Assembly (NCBI GenBank): GCA_949425575.1
Contig: CASPVX010000005.1
Coordinates: 1-40,782, forward strand
Direction: 5' to 3'
DNA: 40,782 nt
From: an uncultured Bacilli bacterium
Lineage (GTDB): Bacteria > Bacillota_I > Bacilli_A > RF39 > UBA660
A program made the translations under genes and the position numbers. Shown here piece after piece: positions 17,314 to 27,300 of the stretch; the stretch's first letter is position 1; each line of letters begins with the position of its first letter. The notes under the pieces were generated by a model. That model ran no database searches. It saw only the letters and a list, made by a program, of their open reading frames with translations, and was not told the DNA's origin.

Positions 17314-18580
17314 GACATTTAAAAAATTAGATACTAAAGTTTATGAAGAAACTTTAGAAAACGGTCTTAGAATTTTTATCGCACCTTTAAAAAGAAATGG
17401 AATATCTGTTTCTTATACTACCTTATTCGGTGGGAAAGATATAAGTTTTATTCCTGAAGGAAGTGAAGAGATTTATGATTGTCCTCCAGGGGTAGCTCAT
17501 TTTCTTGAACACAAAATGTTTGATAGAAAAGGAGAAAATGTTTTTAACTTTTTCAATAAATCAGGAACATATAATAATGCCTTTACTTATAAAGAAAAAA
17601 CTAAATATATTTTTCAAGGACCTACTAATTTTGAAGAAAACTTAAATTTTCTATTAGATTATGTGGCGACACCAACATTTACTAAAACAAAAGTGGAAAA
17701 AGAAAAACCAATTATTTTAGAAGAGGCGAGATCTAATTTTGATAATCCTATAAATATGGCTTTTGATACAGCTATGAAAAACTGTTTTCATGAGAATCCA
17801 TACATGTTCCCAATAATTGGAACATTTCCTAGTATTGAAGCAATATCAAAAGAAGATATAGAAATGTGCTATAAAACATTTTATAATCCTGCAAATATGA
17901 TATTAGTAATAACAGGAAATGTCGATCCTGTAGATACACTAGAAATTGTTAAAAATAATTTCTCAAAAAGAAATTATTCTTCTAATAAACGAGGATTAAA
18001 ATTAAAATATGATGAACCAGATAGTGTTGCTAGGGAATATGAAGAAGCAAACATGCCAATTACAAATGAGGTTTTCTATTTAGCCTATAAAATAAATAAG
18101 AAAAAATTAAATATGGATTTATATAAAATTAATCATTATTTAAAATGTTTATTTATTTTAAAATTAGGAAGTTTATCATTATTTAATGATGAGGGGCTTA
18201 GAAGTGGAGAACTACTAGGACAACTAGGATCAGAAATTATAGATATAGATGACCATATAATATTTGGAATTTATGGTGAAGTTAAAAATGCAACAGAAAC
18301 ATTAAGAAAAATTCAAAATGAATTGGGTGATCTGTCTATAGAAGAAAGTGATTTAGAACTATTAAAGAAAAGTACACTAAGTAATCTGATTTTAATGAAT
18401 GAACAAGTCACTGGTACAAACAATAAAATAGAAGAAGATGTTTGTAAATATGGAAAAGTTGTATATGATGTTTATGATATTATTAAAGGATTAAGTATTA
18501 AAGAGTATAGCGAACTTATAAAAAATATGGATTTATCTAATTACACTATAGCTATCGCTAAAAATAAGAAAACAAGTTGA
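17303..18580 (+). CDS. Zinc-dependent M16 family peptidase (YmfH-like)
   Basis: The 425-residue catalytic partner. GVAHFLEHKMF contains the inverted zinc motif HxxEH (H66, E69, H70), and the third ligand is probably the Glu of LEEARSNFDNP downstream. Further M16 features are YNNAFTYKEKTKY and FYNPANMILVITGNVDP. The C-terminal half is degenerate, as usual. The ATG at 17303 follows GGGGTGAT; the GTG nine bases upstream is too close to the RBS. Coupled to the upstream gene by overlap, as ymfF-ymfH are in Bacillus. Confidence 0.88.
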   Translation: MEIKTFKKLDTKVYEETLENGLRIFIAPLKRNGISVSYTTLFGGKDISFIPEGSEEIYDCPPGVAHFLEHKMFDRKGENVFNFFNKSGTYNNAFTYKEKTKYIFQGPTNFEENLNFLLDYVATPTFTKTKVEKEKPIILEEARSNFDNPINMAFDTAMKNCFHENPYMFPIIGTFPSIEAISKEDIEMCYKTFYNPANMILVITGNVDPVDTLEIVKNNFSKRNYSSNKRGLKLKYDEPDSVAREYEEANMPITNEVFYLAYKINKKKLNMDLYKINHYLKCLFILKLGSLSLFNDEGLRSGELLGQLGSEIIDIDDHIIFGIYGEVKNATETLRKIQNELGDLSIEESDLELLKKSTLSNLILMNEQVTGTNNKIEEDVCKYGKVVYDVYDIIKGLSIKEYSELIKNMDLSNYTIAIAKNKKTS

Positions 18581-18605
18581 TTTTTCCCTTATTTTATGGT
18601 AAATT
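18577..18605 (+). promoter_or_regulatory. Promoter of secG
   Basis: TTGATT (18577-18582, overlapping the previous stop codon), a 17-bp spacer, then TAAATT with an extended TGG before it. The ATG start at 18628 lies 22 bp further. Confidence 0.6.
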
Positions 18606-18627
18606 AAATAAGTCAGGAGGAAAGTCC

Positions 18628-18846
18628 ATGAAAATCGCATTAATAATTATTTCTATTTTAATCATTGCTATTGTATTATTACAAAGTGGTAAATCAGCAG
18701 GGGCAAGTAGTATTATATCTGGTGGTAATGATGATTTATTCCAAAATCGTAAAGAACGTGGGGGCGAATTATTTATTACACGTTTAACTGCTGTATTAGG
18801 TATTGCCTTTATGATTATGTGTGTATTGATGCAATATGTATTTTAG
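18628..18846 (+). CDS. secG: Preprotein translocase subunit SecG
   Basis: A 72-residue protein with two transmembrane helices (about 2-19 and 50-70) separated by the SecG loop (LLQSGKSAGASSIISGG, then RGGELFITRLTAVLG). SecG joins SecY and SecE in the protein-conducting channel. The ATG at 18628 follows a perfect AGGAGG; upstream in-frame starts would add residues unlike SecG and overlap the promoter. It is not followed by rnr/smpB as in many Firmicutes, but by two terminators and rlmN. Confidence 0.93.
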   Translation: MKIALIIISILIIAIVLLQSGKSAGASSIISGGNDDLFQNRKERGGELFITRLTAVLGIAFMIMCVLMQYVF

Positions 18847-18851
18847 TTAAG

Positions 18852-18877
18852 AAAGTTGAATTTATTCAGCTTTTTTT
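18852..18877 (+). terminator. Rho-independent terminator of secG
   Basis: AAAGTTGAA/TTCAGCTTT (9 bp, one G-U) with loop TTTA, followed by T. Confidence 0.85.
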
Positions 18878-18937
18878 ATTTTCTTATAAAATTAATTATA
18901 AATAAAAAATATGTATAATGTATTAATTTTCTTAGTT

Positions 18938-18964
18938 AAATAATAGAGTATTCTATTATTTTTT
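18938..18964 (+). terminator. Second, orphan terminator between secG and rlmN
   Basis: AAATAATAGA/TCTATTATTT is a 10-bp perfect stem with loop GTAT and a T-run. It lies 60 bp after the secG terminator with no gene between. A TATAAT at 18914-18919 could in principle start a transcript of about 40 nt ending here. Confidence 0.7.
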
Positions 18965-18973
18965 CTTATTTAA

Positions 18974-18982
18974 TGGTATAAT
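18974..18982 (+). promoter_or_regulatory. Extended -10 promoter of the rlmN operon
   Basis: TGGTATAAT, 18 bp before the rlmN start codon. No clear -35. It probably drives the long series of closely spaced genes to nifJ. Confidence 0.6.
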
Positions 18983-19000
18983 TATTAAAGGTGAAGCTTC

Positions 19001-20023
19001 ATGAATATTTATGGTAAAACACTAGAAGATTTAGAAAATTATTTTTTAGAAAATGGTGAAAAAAAATTTAAGGCTATTCAGGTTTATGAATGGCTTTATA
19101 AAAAACGAGTAAATGATTTTGATAAGATGTCTAATATTAATAAAAATACAATTAGTATGTTAAAAAAAGATTTTACTATTTTTAAACCAGAAATTATAAA
19201 AAGGCAAAGTGGTAAAGACGTATATAAATATCTATTTAAATTAGAAGATGGTGAAAAAGTCGAGGCCGTTTTAATGCTTCATGATTATGGACAAAGTTTA
19301 TGTATATCAACTGAAGTTGGATGTAATATGAATTGTGCATTTTGTGAGAGTGGAAGGCTTAAAAAAAGAAGAAATTTACTTCCAGAAGAAATGACTTCAC
19401 AAATTTTAGCAATAGAAGATGATTTAGAAGTACGTATATCTCATGTTGTACTTATGGGGATTGGAGAACCATTTGATAATTATGATAATGTAATGAAATT
19501 TATTAAAATAATTAATAGTGGAAAGGGAATTGATATTGGAGCTAGACACATTACAGTTTCAACTTGCGGAATTGTACCTAAAATAGAAGAGTTTATGAAT
19601 GAAGGCCTTCAAGTTAATTTAGCAATTTCGCTTCATGCTCCTAATGATAAAATCAGAAATAAATTAATGCCAATAAATAAAGTATATAGTATTGATTTGT
19701 TAATTAAAGCTGTAAAAGAATATATTGAAGTAACCAATAGAAGAGTAACTTTTGAGTATATTTTGCTAAATGGAATAAATGATAGTTCAAAATGTGCTTT
19801 AGAACTTGCAAAATTACTTAGGGGAATGAATGCATACGTAAATTTAATCCCATATAATGAAACTAGTCATTTGGAATTTAAAAAAAGCGAGAAAAAGACT
19901 ATTTTAGAATTTTATGATATACTAAAGAAGAATAAAATAAACGTAACAATAAGGAAAGAATTTGGCTCTGAGGTAACAGCTGCTTGTGGTCAGCTTAGAG
20001 CAAATTATGAGGAGGGAAAATAA
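19001..20023 (+). CDS. rlmN: Dual-specificity rRNA/tRNA methyltransferase RlmN
   Basis: A 340-residue radical SAM enzyme that methylates C2 of A2503 in 23S rRNA (and A37 in some tRNAs). The cluster motif CxxxCxxC is C108, C112, C115. The two cysteines for the methyl transfer are C101 and C329 (TAACGQLRANYE). SLHAPND, ARHITVSTCG and PYNE are also typical. RBS AAAGGTGA. The stop codon overlaps the prpC start region by one base, so the genes are coupled. Confidence 0.96.
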   Translation: MNIYGKTLEDLENYFLENGEKKFKAIQVYEWLYKKRVNDFDKMSNINKNTISMLKKDFTIFKPEIIKRQSGKDVYKYLFKLEDGEKVEAVLMLHDYGQSLCISTEVGCNMNCAFCESGRLKKRRNLLPEEMTSQILAIEDDLEVRISHVVLMGIGEPFDNYDNVMKFIKIINSGKGIDIGARHITVSTCGIVPKIEEFMNEGLQVNLAISLHAPNDKIRNKLMPINKVYSIDLLIKAVKEYIEVTNRRVTFEYILLNGINDSSKCALELAKLLRGMNAYVNLIPYNETSHLEFKKSEKKTILEFYDILKKNKINVTIRKEFGSEVTAACGQLRANYEEGK

Positions 20024-20766
20024 TGAAAGAAGAGTATTCTTTTTTAACAGATCCAGGAAAGATAAGAGACCATAATGAAGATTGTGTTACAGTAATGAAA
20101 AATGCATCAGGTGAGTATTTACTTGCTGTATGTGATGGCATGGGAGGTCATACTGGAGGAGAAATTGCTTCTTCAATAGCAATTTCGCATATTGAAAAAA
20201 GATTTAGTGCGATTAGTAGTGTAGGGAATAAAGAAGATGCTATTGCCTTTCTTAAAGATATTGTGAGTGAAGCAAATGTTTCTATATATAAATATACAGC
20301 TGAGCACCCTGAAAGCTCAGGAATGGGAACAACTGTAGTACTTGCAGTTTTAACAAAAGATTTCTTGTTATTTGGTAATATTGGTGATTCATCAGGCTAT
20401 GTTTTTAAAAATGATAAACTACATAAAATCACTTATGATCATACATTAGTAAATTTACTTGTAAAATCTGGAGAACTTACTGAAGAAGAAGCAAAAGATC
20501 ATCCAAGAAAAAATGTTCTTATGCGTGCACTTGGTGCTAATATGACTGTAGAAATGGATATTTTTGATGTTGAAACTGATGTTGATGGAATTTTCTTATG
20601 TAGTGATGGACTTACTAATATGTTAGATGATGAACAAGTTGCTAAAGTATTATCAAGCGATTTAACCATTGACGAAAAATTACAAAAATTAATTTATAAA
20701 AGTAATAATCGTGGTGGAACCGATAATATATCAATTGCTTATTTGAATAAAGGAGGGGTAAGATGA
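20023..20766 (+). CDS. prpC: PP2C protein phosphatase PrpC/Stp type
   Basis: A 247-residue metal-dependent Ser/Thr phosphatase that reverses the PASTA kinase. All metal-binding parts are present: RDHNED (E19, D20), VCDGMGGHTGGE (D38, G39), GMGTTVV, GNIGDSSGY, FLCSDGLTNML and GGTDNIS near the C-terminus. The TGA stop is inside ATGATG of the kinase start (4-base overlap), the standard prpC-prkC pair. Confidence 0.95.
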   Translation: MKEEYSFLTDPGKIRDHNEDCVTVMKNASGEYLLAVCDGMGGHTGGEIASSIAISHIEKRFSAISSVGNKEDAIAFLKDIVSEANVSIYKYTAEHPESSGMGTTVVLAVLTKDFLLFGNIGDSSGYVFKNDKLHKITYDHTLVNLLVKSGELTEEEAKDHPRKNVLMRALGANMTVEMDIFDVETDVDGIFLCSDGLTNMLDDEQVAKVLSSDLTIDEKLQKLIYKSNNRGGTDNISIAYLNKGGVR

Positions 20767-22487
20767 TGATTGCTAAAGGGCAAAGAATTAACGATCGTTA
20801 TGAAATAATTAGAACCATTGGTGAAGGTGGAATGGCTAATGTTTATTTAGCTCATGATGTTATTTTAGATCGTATGGTTGCTGTTAAAATTTTAAGAGGC
20901 GACCTTGCTGATGATGAAAAATTTGTAAGACGTTTTCAAAGAGAAGCAATTGCCGCAAGTTCACTTAGCCATCCTAACATTGTTGAAATGTATGATGTAG
21001 GAGAAGATGATGGTAGATACTTTATAGTTATGGAGTATGTTGATGGAAAAACACTTAAGAGTTTAATTAAAAAAAGAGGAGCTCTTACTTTACCAGAAGT
21101 AGTAGATATTATGTTACAGCTTACTTCAGCTATTACTCATGCCCATGAGAGTTATATAATTCATAGAGATATCAAACCCCAAAATGTTATGATTTTGGAA
21201 GATGGAAGAGTAAAAATAACTGACTTTGGAATTGCAATGGCACTAAATAGTAATGAAATGACACAAACTAATAGTGTTATGGGATCTGTTTACTATATGC
21301 CACCAGAACAAGCAAATGGTAATGGCTCAACAACAAAATCAGATATTTATTCTTTAGGAATTTTAATGTATGAGCTTGTTACAGGAAAAGTTCCATTTAA
21401 AGGCGATAGTGCAGTTGAAATTGCAATTAAACAAATGCGTGATAAACTTCCAAGTGTGTGTGAAATGGATCAGTCTATACCACAAAGTGTAGAAAATGTT
21501 ATTTTAAAATCAACTGCTAAAAATCCTAAAAACAGATACGATTCAGCAGAAGAAATGCATGATGACTTAATGACTGTTTTAGATGATGATAGAAAAGCAG
21601 AAAAGAAAGTTATATATAAATATCCAGAAAATAATTATGATGAAAAAGAAGAAATAGTAGAAACTAAAAATAGACGAAGCGAAAATACTAAAGAAGATGA
21701 AAAAGAAAATAAAAAAATCAATAAAGCAATTTGGATTGTTGGTGGAATTATAACAGCTTTAATAGCTTTAATAATTTTCTTTACATTGATTTTCCCTAAA
21801 ATAATGAATAATAAATCAGTAGTTGTTCCAGATGTTTCAGATATGACTGTGGAAAAAGCGGAAAAATATTTGGAAGATAAAGGTTTAGATGTGGCTACTA
21901 AAACTAAAAAAGAAGAAAGTGATGAAATAGAAGAAGGTAGAGTTATTAAAACAGATCCAGAGGCAAAAAGATCTGTAAAAAAAGGAACTAAAGTAACTTT
22001 AATTGTTTCATCAGGTACAAAGAAAATAGAAGTAGAAGATTATACTGGTAAGAACTATTATAAAATTCAAGCTGAATTAGAAGTTTATGGAATAAAAGTG
22101 GCTATCGAAGAAAAAGAAGTTCCAGAAAGTGATAATGTCAAAGAAAATACAATTATTTCACAAGATGTAAAAGCAGGAGAAAAATTAGGTAAAGATGATT
22201 CTATAACTTTAGTTATACCAAAAATATATAGAGTATATCCAGATTTTGAGGCAGAAGGTTATTCAGTATCTTCAATTAGAAGATTCTGTGATGAAAATGG
22301 AGTAAATTTAGATGTTGTTTATGAAGAAAGTAATAAACCAGAAGGAACAATTCTTTCACAAAGTCAAAAGGCAGGATCTAAAGTTGTTAAAGATACAAAT
22401 TTAAAAATTAGAGTATCAAGAAAAGCAGAAACAGATAATAATCAAAATAATACTGATAATACAAATACTGATGAAACTGCTGAGTAA
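20763..22487 (+). CDS. prkC: PASTA-domain Ser/Thr protein kinase PrkC/Stk
   Basis: A 574-residue membrane sensor kinase. The kinase domain covers about 10-275 with GEGGMANVY (glycine loop), catalytic Lys42, HRDIKPQN (D136), DFG (154-156) and MPPEQ. A charged juxtamembrane linker (280-320) leads to one helix (about 322-345). Three PASTA domains follow outside (about 353-419, 420-488, 489-553), and an Asn/Thr-rich tail ends the protein. PASTA domains sense peptidoglycan fragments and muropeptides, which implies this organism makes a cell wall, unlike true mycoplasmas. RBS AAAGGAGGGG precedes the start. Confidence 0.96.
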   Translation: MMIAKGQRINDRYEIIRTIGEGGMANVYLAHDVILDRMVAVKILRGDLADDEKFVRRFQREAIAASSLSHPNIVEMYDVGEDDGRYFIVMEYVDGKTLKSLIKKRGALTLPEVVDIMLQLTSAITHAHESYIIHRDIKPQNVMILEDGRVKITDFGIAMALNSNEMTQTNSVMGSVYYMPPEQANGNGSTTKSDIYSLGILMYELVTGKVPFKGDSAVEIAIKQMRDKLPSVCEMDQSIPQSVENVILKSTAKNPKNRYDSAEEMHDDLMTVLDDDRKAEKKVIYKYPENNYDEKEEIVETKNRRSENTKEDEKENKKINKAIWIVGGIITALIALIIFFTLIFPKIMNNKSVVVPDVSDMTVEKAEKYLEDKGLDVATKTKKEESDEIEEGRVIKTDPEAKRSVKKGTKVTLIVSSGTKKIEVEDYTGKNYYKIQAELEVYGIKVAIEEKEVPESDNVKENTIISQDVKAGEKLGKDDSITLVIPKIYRVYPDFEAEGYSVSSIRRFCDENGVNLDVVYEESNKPEGTILSQSQKAGSKVVKDTNLKIRVSRKAETDNNQNNTDNTNTDETAE

Positions 22488-22495
22488 GGAGATTT

Positions 22496-23323
22496 ATGGA
22501 AGGAATTATTATAAAATTAATCAGTAATGATTACACTGTACTTTGTAATGGAAAAAAATATATTTGTAAAGCTAGGGGAAAGTTTAGAAATTTAAACGTT
22601 TCCCCTTTAGTGGGTGATAGGGTAATTATAGATCCAGAAAATAATTATATTTTAGAGGTTAAAAAAAGGAAAAATTATTTAACCAGACCTAGTATTGCTA
22701 ATATAGACCAGGCTGTTATTATTACAAGTTTAAAAAGTCCTGATTTTTCTTCTAATTTATTAGATAAACTATTAGTGACAATAATTAATAGTAATATTAA
22801 ACCAATAATTTGTTTTACAAAATTAGATTTAACTAATATTAATGATTTTAAAGATATTGCAGACTATTATAAGAAAATAGGCATTGATGTTTATTTTAAT
22901 AATGATATTGATCATATTAAAAAAATATTTAAAGATAAAATTAGTGTTTTTACAGGCCAAAGTGGTGCTGGGAAATCAACCCTTTTAAATAAATTAGATA
23001 ACTCTTTAAATTTAAAAACAAATGAAATTTCAAAGGCATTAAATAGAGGAAAACATACAACAAGGCATGTAGAACTTTTAGAACTTTGTGGTGGTTATAT
23101 AGCAGATACTCCAGGTTTTTCTGCTTTAGATCTAAGTAATTTAAACACAGAAGACATAAAAAATGCATTTTTAGAATTTAGAGGTGTAAACTGTAAATAT
23201 AAAGATTGTAATCATTATAAAGAAGATGATTGTGAAATTAAACAAAAACTTGAAAATGGGGAAATTATGCAAAGCCGTTATGATAATTATATAAAATTTA
23301 TAACAGGAGGAGATAGAATATGA
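22496..23323 (+). CDS. rsgA: Ribosome small-subunit biogenesis GTPase RsgA
   Basis: A 275-residue circularly permuted GTPase for 30S maturation. An N-terminal OB fold (LSNDY...C.ARGKFR..) is followed by the G motifs in permuted order: G4 TKLD, G1 GQSGAGKSTL, G2 GKHTTRHVEL, G3 DTPGFSAL. The C-terminal zinc knuckle is CKYKDCNHYKEDDC. AAGGAG lies between the prkC stop and this ATG. The order prpC-prkC-rsgA-rpe is the conserved Firmicutes arrangement. Confidence 0.96.
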   Translation: MEGIIIKLISNDYTVLCNGKKYICKARGKFRNLNVSPLVGDRVIIDPENNYILEVKKRKNYLTRPSIANIDQAVIITSLKSPDFSSNLLDKLLVTIINSNIKPIICFTKLDLTNINDFKDIADYYKKIGIDVYFNNDIDHIKKIFKDKISVFTGQSGAGKSTLLNKLDNSLNLKTNEISKALNRGKHTTRHVELLELCGGYIADTPGFSALDLSNLNTEDIKNAFLEFRGVNCKYKDCNHYKEDDCEIKQKLENGEIMQSRYDNYIKFITGGDRI

Positions 23324-23937
23324 AATTATCTATTTCTTTTCTAAGTATTAGTGATAATAAGGAAAAAATAAATAAACTAAATGAAGTAAATTCAGATTAT
23401 ATTCATTATGATGTTATGGATGGAAAATTTACTGAAAAAAAGAGTTTAACATATAATGAAATGAAAAATCTAAATTTGAATAAGCCAAAAGATGTTCATT
23501 TAATGGTAGATGATGTAAAAAATTATATAGATGAATTTAAAAATTTAAATCCAGAATATATTACATTTCATATAGAGGCAAATGTTAATACCAAAGAAAT
23601 GATTGATTATATACATTCACTAGGAATAAAGGTAGGGCTTTCTATAAATCCAGAAACAGATATAAATAAAGTATTACCTTATTTAAAATATATTGATTTA
23701 GTATTAGTTATGAGTGTTCATCCAGGAAAAGGTGGGCAAACTTTTATAGATATATCAGACAAAATAAATAAATTAAATGAAATAAAAAAAGAAAATGATT
23801 TTTTAATTGAAGTTGATGGTGGAATAAACAATGAAACAATAAAATATTGCAAAAATGCTGATATTGTAGTTGTTGGTTCTTATATTACAAATGATAATAT
23901 AAATGAAAGGGTGAATTCATTATGGGAAGAAATATAA
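23320..23937 (+). CDS. rpe: Ribulose-phosphate 3-epimerase
   Basis: A 205-residue TIM-barrel enzyme interconverting ribulose 5-phosphate and xylulose 5-phosphate in the pentose phosphate pathway. Signatures are HYDVMDGKFT (metal-binding H and catalytic D), VHLMVDD, SVHPGKGGQTF and EVDGGIN. It is slightly shorter than most family members (about 215-225). It begins in the ATGA overlap with rsgA and overlaps the following prepilin gene by 16 bases. Confidence 0.92.
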   Translation: MKLSISFLSISDNKEKINKLNEVNSDYIHYDVMDGKFTEKKSLTYNEMKNLNLNKPKDVHLMVDDVKNYIDEFKNLNPEYITFHIEANVNTKEMIDYIHSLGIKVGLSINPETDINKVLPYLKYIDLVLVMSVHPGKGGQTFIDISDKINKLNEIKKENDFLIEVDGGINNETIKYCKNADIVVVGSYITNDNINERVNSLWEEI

Positions 23938-24335
23938 AAGGTTTTACGCTAGCGGAGCTTATGGGAGTTATTGTACTTCTAGCAATTCTTGCACTTATTA
24001 TTGTTCCTGTAGTAGATCGTAATTTGAAAAAGGGAAGAACAGTAACTTGTGAAACGCAAGAAAAGTCAATTTTAGAAGCTGCTAAAAACTGGAATAGTGA
24101 TAATGTTACAATGTGTACTAATAAGGGTGAAGTATGTACTGTAAAAGTTATCGAACTTGTACAGCGAGGATATTTGCCTGGATCTGATAGTCTTAGTACA
24201 AAAAATCCAATTAATCCTGCAACAGGAAATCCTTATCACCTAGATACTGAAGTTCAAATAAATAATGTTTCAGGAACAAATTATGTTTATACATTAATGT
24301 ATAAAGGTGATGATAAAAATACTTGTGGAGAGTGA
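23922..24335 (+). CDS. Type IV prepilin-like protein (ComGC/GspG type)
   Basis: A 137-residue protein with a prepilin peptidase site after Gly: GRNIKG-FTLAELMG, with Glu5 of the mature protein, followed by a ~20-residue hydrophobic helix. The globular part has cysteines in TCETQEKS, MCTNKGEVC and DKNTCGE that could form disulfides outside. The AAAGGGTG RBS lies inside rpe, so it is translationally linked to housekeeping genes rather than to a com operon; no peptidase, ATPase or platform gene is in the window. It may be a competence or surface pseudopilin. Confidence 0.85.
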   Translation: MGRNIKGFTLAELMGVIVLLAILALIIVPVVDRNLKKGRTVTCETQEKSILEAAKNWNSDNVTMCTNKGEVCTVKVIELVQRGYLPGSDSLSTKNPINPATGNPYHLDTEVQINNVSGTNYVYTLMYKGDDKNTCGE

Positions 24336-24340
24336 TATAA

Positions 24341-27300
24341 ATGATTAAAAAAACAATAGATGGTAATGAGGCATGTGCAAGTGTTTCTTACCTATTTACA
24401 GAAGTCGCTGGTATTTATCCAATAACACCATCTAGCCCAATGGCAGAGGTTGTTGATAAGTGGGCAAGTGCGGGTAAAAAAAATATTTTTAATGATGAAG
24501 TAAAAGTTGTTGAAATGCAAAGTGAGTTAGGAGCAGCAGGTATGGTTCATGGTTCACTTAGATCTGGGCTATTAACAAGTACTTATACGTCAAGCCAAGG
24601 ACTTCTTTTAATGATTCCAAACTTATATAAAATTGCAGGAGAATTGCTTCCAGGAGTTATTAATGTTGCAGCTAGAAGCCTATCTACTCATGCACTTAGT
24701 ATAATGGGTGATCATCAAGATATTTTTGCGGCTAGAGCTACAGGGGTATGTATGCTTGCTTCATCAAGTGTTCAAGATATTGTATACATGACACTTCTTA
24801 GTCATTTGGCATCACTTTCATCATCGCTTCCATTTATGAATTTTTTTGATGGATTTAGAACTAGCCATGAAATAAATAAAATAGATGTAATTGAAAAGGA
24901 TGATGTTTTAGACTTAATTGATTATAAGGCAATTGAGCAATTTAGAAATAAAGGTTTAAATCCATTAAAACCTTATATTATAGGTACAAATCAAAGTGAT
25001 GATATTTACTTTCAAAATACCGAAGCAAGAAATATTTATTATGAAAAAGCAGCTAATATTGTTTTAGAATATATGAATAAAATAAACAAAAAGTTTGGAA
25101 CTGATTATAAACCATTTAATTATTATGGAAATGAACAAGCTGAAAAAGTAATTGTTGCAATGGGATCGGTGTGTGAAACAATTAAAGAGTTTATTGAAGG
25201 AACTGATTATGGATTAGTTGAAGTACATTTATATAGACCTTTTAGTACTAACTTTTTATTAGATGTGCTGCCAGAATCTACAAAGAAAATAGCCGTTTTA
25301 AATAGAACAAAGGAAGCTGGAAGTATTGGTGAACCACTTTACTTAGATGTTCTAGCAGCTTTAAAAAATAAAAATATTGAAATTGTAAGTGGAAGATATG
25401 GCCTTTCTAGTAAAGATACAACTCCAGGTCAAATAAAAGCAGTTTATGAAATGCTTGATGATCCAAAAGATAATTTTACTATAGGAATCGAAGATGATAT
25501 TACTCATTTAAGTTTAAAATATGATGAATACAAAACATCTACTTCTGATGAAGTATTAATCTTTGGTTATGGTAGTGATGGAATGATCTCTGCCAGTAAA
25601 ATATTACTTAAAATAATTGGAGAAAAAACAGATAATTATGTTCAAGGTTATTTTGAATATGATTCTAAAAAATCTGGAGGAATAACTGTTTCTCATTTAA
25701 GATTTAATAAAAATAAAATACATTCAAGTTATTATGTAGATAATCCTAAATTAATTGTTATTAGTAAAGATAACTATTTAAATTCATTTGACTGCGTTTC
25801 TAAGCTGAAAGAAAATGGAACAGTATTAATTAATACTGAACATGAAAATTTAGATTTTGCATCAGATGATGTTAAGAAATTATTAATAGAAAAAAATGCT
25901 AAAGTATATTTAATAGATGCTTATGGTGTTGCTAGAAATCATGGTCTTACAAATAAAATAAGTATGATTATGGAAAGTGCAATTTTGAAATTACAAACTT
26001 TAATTGATTATGATAAAGCAATAGAAGAAGTAAAAGAAAACATTAAAACAAAATTTAAGAAAAAAGGCAGTGATGTTATTAATGCCAATATTGATGCTTT
26101 AGATGAAATTAATTTAAAAGAAATAAAGGTAACTTTGAGTAATAAGGAAATAGAAAAACCAAACTCACTTTATGAAAAATTAAGTAGTAGAAAAGGTAAC
26201 GAACTTAAAACATCTGATTTTCTAAATATAATTGATGGAAGATTTTTAACAGGAACAGCTAAACTAGACAAACCTAAAATAAGTCAGGTAGTCGCTTGTT
26301 ATAATAAAGATAAATGTATTGAATGTAACCAATGTTCATTTGTTTGTCCTCATGGAGTTATAAGAACTTATTTACTTGATAATGAAGAATATGAAAAAGC
26401 ACCAGAATTTGTAAAAGATAGATGTAAAAAAGCTATTGGTCCTGGCCTTGAAAACTATCATTATGCGCTTGCTATTTCTAAAAAAGATTGTACTGGTTGT
26501 GGGCTTTGTAAAGATATTTGTCCAACTGGAGCCATTACACTAAATATGTACAGTGATCCAGATGTTTATGATTATTTAGAAGAAAATGTAAGTGATAAGA
26601 AGGTAAATAGATTTACTTTAAAAGGTAGTCAGTTTGTAAACCCATCATTCAAATTTCCAAAATCGTGTGCTGGATGTGGGCAAACAGCTTATCTAAAATT
26701 ATTAAGTCAATTATTTAAAGAAAATTTGGTAATTGCTAATGCAACAGGGTGCTCTTCTATTTATGGAGGAAATATCCCTAATATTCCATACGAAACTCCA
26801 TGGGCAAGCAGTTTATTTGAAGATAATGCTGAATATGGGTATGGTATGGTAGTTGCTGATAGAGTAATGAAAAATAGAATTAGAAAAATAATGGAAAATA
26901 ATTTAGAAGGAAATAACAAAGAATTATTTGAAAAATGGATTTCTAATCCTAATGATTATGAAATAACAAAAGAGGTTTATGAAAAAATTGATTACTCAAG
27001 TTTAGAAGAATTATCTCAAATAAAAGATTATATAATTTCTAAAAATATTTGGATTGTTGGTGGAGACGGTTGGGCTTATGATATTGGATTTAGTGGAATA
27101 GATCAAGTTCTTTCAAGTAATGATAATGCTAAAATATTAGTATTAGATTCAGAACTTTATTCAAATACTGGTGGTCAAGCATCAAAATCTAGTCCAAGAG
27201 GTAGCGTGGAGTCTTTTGCAAGTAGTGGTAAAAAAACAGCTAAAAAAGATTTAGCTAAAATAGCCTTAGCTTATCCAAATGCTTATGTAGCTCAAGTATC

